From positions 269,419 to 333,418 of the forward strand of contig NZ_JAMPKY010000008.1 in NCBI RefSeq assembly GCF_039962255.1: a stretch of 64,000 nt of DNA, written 5' to 3'. The notes under the pieces were generated by a model. It made no database searches. It had not been told where the DNA came from and saw nothing but the letters and a program-made list of their open reading frames with translations. Positions 59,114 to 64,000 of the stretch are shown here, piece after piece. Position numbers and translations under genes: made by a program. How positions within the stretch are numbered: the stretch's first letter is position 1; each line of letters starts with the position of its first letter. Source of the DNA: Leptolyngbya subtilissima AS-A7 (GTDB lineage Bacteria; Cyanobacteriota; Cyanobacteriia; Phormidesmidales; Phormidesmidaceae).

Positions 59114-60460
59114 ATGGCCGCGATCGCCACTGTCACCTCCTATGAATATGCGGCGGGCACCTGTACTCTACGGCTGGTGGGGGAGCTTTCGCCCTTGAGC
59201 CAGATTACGGGCCGCCCGGTGCTGGGGCGATCGCGGTTTCACCTGCAGGTGCAGGGAGACGACGCGCTCAGAGAAGCCAGAACCCTCGCTAGCCGGGCCA
59301 TGATTCTGGAGATCGGTGGCCGAGAGCCGCAGTTTTCAGCCCTGGCGGATCTGGTGCAAACCTACGTCCAAAATTATCTCAATGCCGATGCGATCGCCGC
59401 TGGAGGAGCGGTTGCTCGGGGGGAAAATTCGCTTCACCCCGTCGGGCTAACTCGCCATCGGCTCACCCTGGCTGTGCCCCTAGAGCCACCTAGAGTAGTT
59501 GAACTCTCTACCCTGCAACTGTCTGACCTAGCCGATGCCCTAGAGCAGGCCGACAGCAACCTTCAGATCCTGCCCGACGCGGCGATGCCCAAGACTCGTC
59601 GAGTGCGCCCTAAACTGCCGCTTTGGCTAGGGTCGGTGGCGGCAGTGGGCATTGCGGCACTGCTGGGCAACCAGCTGCTCACTACCGCCCCTAGCTCCGT
59701 AGTGCTTTCCCCCAGCGAGTCTCAATCAACCGGTGAGGCAACGCCCCAGCCTTCTGCTGATAACCCACAGCTGACCCCAGCAGCACCTGCGCCCCCCGCC
59801 GCCAATACTCCTGCTGCGGCGGACTCTGCCCCCGCTGCCACAGGCGAGGCTCTGCAAGCGCCCATTACAACAGCGCCGACCAGCCCAGCGGCTCCCTCAG
59901 GCACTGCACCTGGGCCTGGAACACCTAAGGCATCGCCCCCGCTCGCCGACGCTGACCCAGCCCCAGCTCAACCATCCCAAAGCGAGCCTGCTCTAGCCCC
60001 TACCCCCCTAACCCAGGACGAGGCACGCGCCGGGGGGCAAGCCGCGGCTGAGGCACGCATAGCCGCTGAACCGGCACCGAATGCTGCCCAGCCCGAGGCC
60101 CTAACGGCCCCGGCCAGCCCCGAAGCCTTTGACACTGGACCCAGCATTGCTGCCACTACCGCCCCCGACTCTGCGATCGCCTGGATCAGCAACCTCACCC
60201 AAGCCCTTGAGCAGCAGTGGCGCCCTCCAGCCAACCTAGCCGCGCCCCTGCGCTACCGCCTTGCCCTTGAGCCAGATGGCACCGTAACTGCCCTAGAGCC
60301 TCTGAATGACTTCTCGGCTAATTACCAAACCAATGCCACCCTGCCTAAGCCCGGTGACATCATCCCCGGCGTCGTCAAAGATGCATCAACCACGGTAGAG
60401 GTGCAGTTTTTACCCACCGGAGCAGTCGTCGTGGTGCCGCCTGAAGGTTCAAACCCTTAG
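59114..60460 (+). CDS. DUF4335 domain protein with Pro/Ala-rich linker
   Basis: A 448-residue protein. Residues 1-150 form the DUF4335 domain (YEYAAGTCTLRLVGELSPLSQITGR; FSALADLVQTYVQNYL). A membrane-type helix (LWLGSVAAVGIAALLGNQLL) near residue 180 is followed by about 160 residues rich in Pro, Ala, Ser, Gln, then a C-terminal domain (ISNLTQALEQQWRPPANLAAPLRYRLALEPDG). Probably an anchored protein whose C-terminal part lies across the membrane. It pairs with DUF3038. Confidence 0.83.
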   Translation: MAAIATVTSYEYAAGTCTLRLVGELSPLSQITGRPVLGRSRFHLQVQGDDALREARTLASRAMILEIGGREPQFSALADLVQTYVQNYLNADAIAAGGAVARGENSLHPVGLTRHRLTLAVPLEPPRVVELSTLQLSDLADALEQADSNLQILPDAAMPKTRRVRPKLPLWLGSVAAVGIAALLGNQLLTTAPSSVVLSPSESQSTGEATPQPSADNPQLTPAAPAPPAANTPAAADSAPAATGEALQAPITTAPTSPAAPSGTAPGPGTPKASPPLADADPAPAQPSQSEPALAPTPLTQDEARAGGQAAAEARIAAEPAPNAAQPEALTAPASPEAFDTGPSIAATTAPDSAIAWISNLTQALEQQWRPPANLAAPLRYRLALEPDGTVTALEPLNDFSANYQTNATLPKPGDIIPGVVKDASTTVEVQFLPTGAVVVVPPEGSNP

Positions 60461-60477
60461 GGTTAGGGGTCTGCCTC

Positions 60478-60927
60478 TCAGGAACCGGTCTCTGGCCGTC
60501 GCTGGCTTCGGCGCTTGGCTTTGCGCATTTGCAATGTTGACATGGCTTTGTCAACAGGGAAGCCAGCGACGGGAATGACCTGGTGCTTGCGATCGCGCTC
60601 CAGCTGCTTCAACTCTGTATAGTCAATCCAGTGGATGCAGTCCACCGGGCAGGTGTCGATTGCCTCTTGAATGAGCTCCTCAGAGTCGCCATCCTGGCGG
60701 TAAACGCGCGATCGCCCGTGGTCAGGCTCAATATAAAAGGTGTTGCGGGCCACGTGGGCGCAGTGCTTACAGCCAATGCAGGTAATTTCGTCGACGTAGA
60801 CACCCTTTTGGCGCAGCTGGCCGCCTAGCTCGGGTTCATAACCGGTGCGGTCTTCTGCCTGGCGCAGGTGACCACCAAGCTCGGGTTCAAAGCCGGTCGC
60901 ATCAGGTTGCCCGTCAAACTGTGTCAT
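60478..60927 (-). CDS. 4Fe-4S ferredoxin with N-terminal repeat
   Basis: A 149-residue ferredoxin from ATG 60927. The cluster site is CIGCKHCAHVA plus a distant CPVDC, giving one 4Fe-4S cluster in the cyanobacterial form followed by IHWIDYTELKQLE. The N-terminal 50 residues hold a tandem repeat, TGFEPELGGHLRQ then TGYEPELGGQLRQ. It is last in the operon DUF2997-Ycf35-ferredoxin. Confidence 0.88.
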   Translation of the reverse strand: MTQFDGQPDATGFEPELGGHLRQAEDRTGYEPELGGQLRQKGVYVDEITCIGCKHCAHVARNTFYIEPDHGRSRVYRQDGDSEELIQEAIDTCPVDCIHWIDYTELKQLERDRKHQVIPVAGFPVDKAMSTLQMRKAKRRSQRRPETGS

Positions 60928-61023
60928 TGTGGTTGCTACTCGTGCTTTAGAACGCCCAAATGCTGGGCCAATACAAAGAAAGGGGCCAAATAGCCCCTCT
61001 CTAAGATTCAAAAGGTCAATGGG

Positions 61024-61416
61024 TTAGCCATTCCAGCGCTGCACTACCAGCCGCACAGAACCATCTTCCCGTACCTGCTCTTCAGACAACTGAAAGCCCT
61101 GACGAGAGGTCTCAGCCACTACGGTGTTATAGGCGTAGCGCTGGGTCACCCGGCTGAGAAACCCTTCAACAGTTAGCGGTTGCTGCCAATATTGGAGATC
61201 AGCTACCAGCTCATAGTCACTGGTTTCGGGGTTGCGGCGAAAGCCAATATCGTAGCCGTTGTCTTGGGCAATTACCACGTCCGCAGACTGGGTTTGGCCC
61301 TGATAGCCACGCACATCACAAGGGCCAGACTTCCAGTCGGTGCCCAGGTCATTCAAAGCCAGCTTTAGGGAATCTAGATTGCGAATTTTGGTTTTGATTT
61401 GGCTAAAGTGTGACAT
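61024..61416 (-). CDS. ycf35: Ycf35 (DUF1257) protein
   Basis: A 130-residue protein: SHFSQIKTKIRNLDSLKLALNDLG, NGYDIGFRRNPETSDYELVADLQYW and FLSRVTQRYAYN are hallmarks of DUF1257, encoded as ycf35 in algal plastids. Function unknown. It lies 39 bases after the DUF2997 gene and 96 bases before the ferredoxin gene. Confidence 0.9.
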   Translation of the reverse strand: MSHFSQIKTKIRNLDSLKLALNDLGTDWKSGPCDVRGYQGQTQSADVVIAQDNGYDIGFRRNPETSDYELVADLQYWQQPLTVEGFLSRVTQRYAYNTVVAETSRQGFQLSEEQVREDGSVRLVVQRWNG

Positions 61417-61455
61417 TTGCTCGGGGTGATAATAGGGGACTCTAGAATCGAAAAA

Positions 61456-61671
61456 TTACCACTGACTGTAGGCAGTTTGGGCAGCCACAGTTTCGGTAGC
61501 CGTTTGCTCATTCCGCTGAGCAAAATACTCAGAGGTCTGCTGCTGCGCCACCACGGTACCCAGCTGAGCTTCAATAGCCGCAGTTACCTCAGCACAGGAG
61601 GCCCCCACAATGCCAGTCACCGTCTCTTTAACCCGGCCGTCAGGGTAAATAATGAACTCTAACGTTTCCAT
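61456..61671 (-). CDS. DUF2997 small protein
   Basis: A 71-residue protein: METLEFIIYPDGRVKETVTG, then GASCAEVTAAIEAQLGTVV and a Gln/Thr-rich tail. This is DUF2997, always a short protein and typically beside Ycf35 in cyanobacteria. First gene of the operon. Confidence 0.88.
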   Translation of the reverse strand: METLEFIIYPDGRVKETVTGIVGASCAEVTAAIEAQLGTVVAQQQTSEYFAQRNEQTATETVAAQTAYSQW

Positions 61672-61984
61672 AGGATTGCTCGTTTCAACACCAGTGATGG
61701 TGATACTAGTGACCTTTAAACATCGTGGGTGTTAACAACTTCCCCAGCGGTATGTCAGGTTGGCAAGCGCCAAATTAATAACCCGATCTTAACCGGCAGG
61801 GGTAGTGTAGTTCGCCACTGTTCATTACGAAACTCAATCTACTGCATTGATCCCGGAAGTGGGCACATCCATTAGACGTAGTGTCGCGTAACTTTTAGAG
61901 AGCGTCAAGGCAACTTTTGTTACATATCGCAGTGCTTTTAACGACCTACAACCGCGCAAATGCCCTTTCAGCCGTAGGTTGAGC
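61672..61984. other. leader region of the DUF2997-ycf35 operon
   Basis: AT-rich, no gene seen. It must hold the promoter of the minus-strand operon. Confidence 0.4.
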
Positions 61985-62282
61985 CTAAAACAATTTAAGA
62001 AATATTAAGAGCCTACTCAACCTGGGAAACACTGATTGGCAACACAAGTTGTCTTCTGCTCGAGACTCTAGACTTTGCTTCGTTGAGGTTGCCTGACTCA
62101 GTACTATGGCTAGGCATCGTCGGAGAGTCGTGTTTTTCCGTTTTGGCCTTGCGAATGCGAAACGTATCCTCCATCTCACCCTAAATGACATCAAGAATCG
62201 AGTACAGCTGATTCTCCACCAGGATTAGGTGCTCTATCGGAAAAATCATCCGTCGCAAAACGTAATATCCCACGACAAGCAT
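61985..62282 (-). pseudogene. decayed ISAs1-type transposase C-terminus
   Basis: On the minus strand, one frame reads GYYVLRRM, then VENQLYSILDVI, a stop, GEMEDTFRIRK, and a neighbouring frame continues as LRRCLAIVLSQATSTKQSLES. This order matches the C-terminal signature of ISAs1/H-repeat transposases (YYISSL...VENQLHWVLDV..GED.SRIRK..LRR.AL.LL..ETS.K.S). Stops and frame changes show it is dead. I saw no intact ends. Confidence 0.6.
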
Positions 62283-62482
62283 TTAGATTGAAGGGGTATC
62301 ATTTTTGGCAAGGCTGTAAGTGTCCAATTTAGCCCCGTGGACTCAGGACGTTCTCCTATTTCCTTGGCAGTATGACGGATAACTATTGCCAACGGATACC
62401 AAATCCTGAGCGTATTGGCATAGGTTGGCATCGTCGAGTCTGATCAGGCTTTTCTAGCACTGCTCATCCTAGGAGAAAGACT

Positions 62483-63757
62483 ATGTCCTCTTCTTTGCAC
62501 TTCGACCTCAACCCCATCACCTTCGCAACCGCTGAAGATGACAGACTGAGGCAGCAACTTCTCAACCAAGGCATTCAAGTCCTCACCGAACAAGAAGCCC
62601 TACAGGGTTCAAGACCTTGGGACATTATTTGCCAAGACGACCAGCGCGAAACAGTTCTTCACCAGCTCAAAACCTTCAAAACCCTAGGGTTGGGTAATAC
62701 CTACATTCAAGGATTGTGGCGTTGCGATCAGATCGATCTGCTCTCCGAACGTCTTTTTGCTCTGAATCCAGCGGCTAAAACCAATGCTCTGCTTTTTGAT
62801 TTACCCAATTCTCCTTATCTAGTTATAGAACAGCTTCTGTACAAGTTTTTTAACCTTTCCCTTCTCCGACAGAACGATGTAGCTAAGTCCCATTACGATC
62901 TGCCCACGGAACTGTATGAAGGCTTTCTGGGAGAGTCAATGAAATACACTACCGGGGATTGGACGGGGTTAGATCCAGTGCCGGAAAACCTTACCGCTGC
63001 CCAGTACCAGAATCTAGATTACTGGTGTAATGAGCTAGAGATTACCGATGGCGACATCATTTTAGACTGTGGTTGTGGCTGGGGAACCCTACTTGACTAT
63101 TTAAGCCCTCGTGTCAATGTCACCTACATCGGCATCACCATTTCAGAGGTGCAACTCGACTATTGCCGTAGCACTTTCCAAGAATTTGAGAACGCCTATT
63201 TCTACAACCATAGCTACCACAATCGGTATCAGGATATTCTGGCCGCATCTGGTGTAGATCACATCAAAAAATGCATCTTCCTGGAAACTATTGAACATGG
63301 CGGCACCAGAAATTGGCCAAATATTCTCAAAAATGTCCGGGAAGTGATCAGTCCCGACGGTCTCTTGGGAATCCAAACGATTGGCGCTGATCATCCCAAT
63401 TTGGTCTGCGATCCTTATGTCAATCGCTATATTTTTCCCCACGCTTCTCTCGGTTCCCCCTCAGAACTGGGGCGAGCCATTGAGAGCGACCGCCAATTCG
63501 TCAAATGCAAAGAACACAATATTGCCCATCACTATCCAGCCACGTTGCGAGCCTGGAATCACCTTTTCCAACAAAACTGGGAAGAGATTCAGCCTTATAT
63601 CCAATCCATCCTTAATTTGACTCCGTTTCAAACGCTGGATGAGTGGAAGCGCCATTGGGAATTTTACCTTTTACTCTGTGCAGGAGCTTTCGTGGCCGGA
63701 ACCTATCCCCAGGTCTATCAACTGACGGCAAAACCCAATTTCTTTAGCAAATTCTAG
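62483..63757 (+). CDS. cyclopropane-fatty-acid-synthase-like methyltransferase
   Basis: A 424-residue SAM-dependent enzyme. Residues 120-150 carry SHYDLPTELYEGFLGESMKYT, the CFA synthase signature; the SAM site is ILDCGCGWGTLLDYLSP, and LETIEHGGTRNWPNILKN and FPHASLGSPSELG follow. AGGAGA precedes the ATG. The catalytic pattern suggests methylation of lipid-like acyl chains or small molecules. The gene is AT-richer than most of the window and follows a dead transposase, hinting at acquisition. Confidence 0.86.
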   Translation: MSSSLHFDLNPITFATAEDDRLRQQLLNQGIQVLTEQEALQGSRPWDIICQDDQRETVLHQLKTFKTLGLGNTYIQGLWRCDQIDLLSERLFALNPAAKTNALLFDLPNSPYLVIEQLLYKFFNLSLLRQNDVAKSHYDLPTELYEGFLGESMKYTTGDWTGLDPVPENLTAAQYQNLDYWCNELEITDGDIILDCGCGWGTLLDYLSPRVNVTYIGITISEVQLDYCRSTFQEFENAYFYNHSYHNRYQDILAASGVDHIKKCIFLETIEHGGTRNWPNILKNVREVISPDGLLGIQTIGADHPNLVCDPYVNRYIFPHASLGSPSELGRAIESDRQFVKCKEHNIAHHYPATLRAWNHLFQQNWEEIQPYIQSILNLTPFQTLDEWKRHWEFYLLLCAGAFVAGTYPQVYQLTAKPNFFSKF

Positions 63758-63795
63758 GCGTTCTGCTAGGGAAAGCTCCAGAGACTGGCAAAACG

Positions 63796-63827
63796 CAACA
63801 GCGCCCCTCTTGCGAGGAGCGCTGTTG
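63796..63827 (-). terminator. rho-independent terminator of psbA
   Basis: CAACAGCGC and GCGCTGTTG pair, with inner CCTC/GAGG; read on the minus strand it is followed by CGTTTTG. It lies 32 bases past the psbA stop. Confidence 0.82.
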
Positions 63828-63859
63828 TGCTAATCAATCAGTGGGGTAGTCGTCGAGGA

Positions 63860-64000
<141 letters not shown>

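Noticed and set aside
62246..62431. 61-residue open frame upstream of the transposase remnant
   Set aside because: No match to the missing part of the transposase and no start signal.

Overview
The window comes from a cyanobacterium, most likely a filamentous Leptolyngbya/Nodosilinea-type strain. Evidence: the C-terminal end of psbA (photosystem II D1), apcD (allophycocyanin alpha-B), a GUN4-domain protein, Ycf35 and Ycf23 homologues, a CAAD domain inside valyl-tRNA synthetase, the cyanobacterial DUF3038/DUF4335 pair, an HpsE-like hormogonium polysaccharide glycosyltransferase, and many GCGATCGC (HIP1) octamers. Most of the sequence is GC-rich. About 16.8-18.7 kb and 61.7-63.8 kb are visibly AT-richer and contain gene remnants, which suggests transferred or decaying DNA. 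Species cannot be fixed from the sequence alone. No tRNA, rRNA or CRISPR array was found.

Layout. 0-2.1 kb: end of an unknown gene and three small minus-strand genes (alpha/beta hydrolase, phasin-like helical protein, unknown). 2.5-6.8 kb: ctaA and ctaB (heme A and heme O for cytochrome oxidase), then a DrrA/DrrB-type ABC exporter. 6.9-8.1 kb: a small secreted protein and a GUN4-domain protein. 8.2-13.6 kb: an RND multidrug efflux set (permease, adaptor lipoprotein, TetR). 14.4-16.8 kb: a SulP anion transporter translationally coupled to a tandem universal stress protein. 17.2-18.5 kb: rfbB plus a decayed piece of rfbA. 18.8-26.2 kb: histone-deacetylase-family protein, gyrA, VOC protein, PolB-type exonuclease, CbiX chelatase with a His-rich tail, and a Kv-like K+ channel. 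26.4-29.3 kb: ftsE, hemL and apcD. 29.5-33.4 kb: dnaK3-dnaJ3, where DnaK carries a Tyr-rich tail of about 315 residues. 33.7-35.1 kb: Uma2 nuclease-like protein and a UPF0175/DUF3368 toxin-antitoxin pair.

35.3-46.3 kb: valS with CAAD, a MATE exporter, a one-helix protein, a sensor kinase next to an orphan pstS, and dnaB interrupted by a large intein with homing-endonuclease motifs. 46.4-53.5 kb: dienelactone hydrolase, a CheB/CheR-PAS cluster in which the cheR gene has a one-base frameshift, a second CheB with an in-frame tandem repeat, wrbA, and a PAS histidine kinase. 53.7-58.3 kb: Ycf23/DUF561, HpsE-like glycosyltransferase, a small unknown protein, leuB, and a YqiA-type esterase. 58.5-61.7 kb: DUF3038-DUF4335 and the DUF2997-Ycf35-ferredoxin operon. 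61.7-64 kb: a decayed ISAs1-type transposase end, a CFA-synthase-like methyltransferase, and psbA running off the end.

Themes. Several genes serve tetrapyrrole and heme metabolism (ctaA, ctaB, hemL, GUN4, cbiX). Several proteins carry extra domains on a housekeeping core (DnaK3 tail, ValRS CAAD, DnaB intein, CbiX His/Fe-S tail). A recurrent C-rich leader without Shine-Dalgarno sequence sits directly before at least four start codons.
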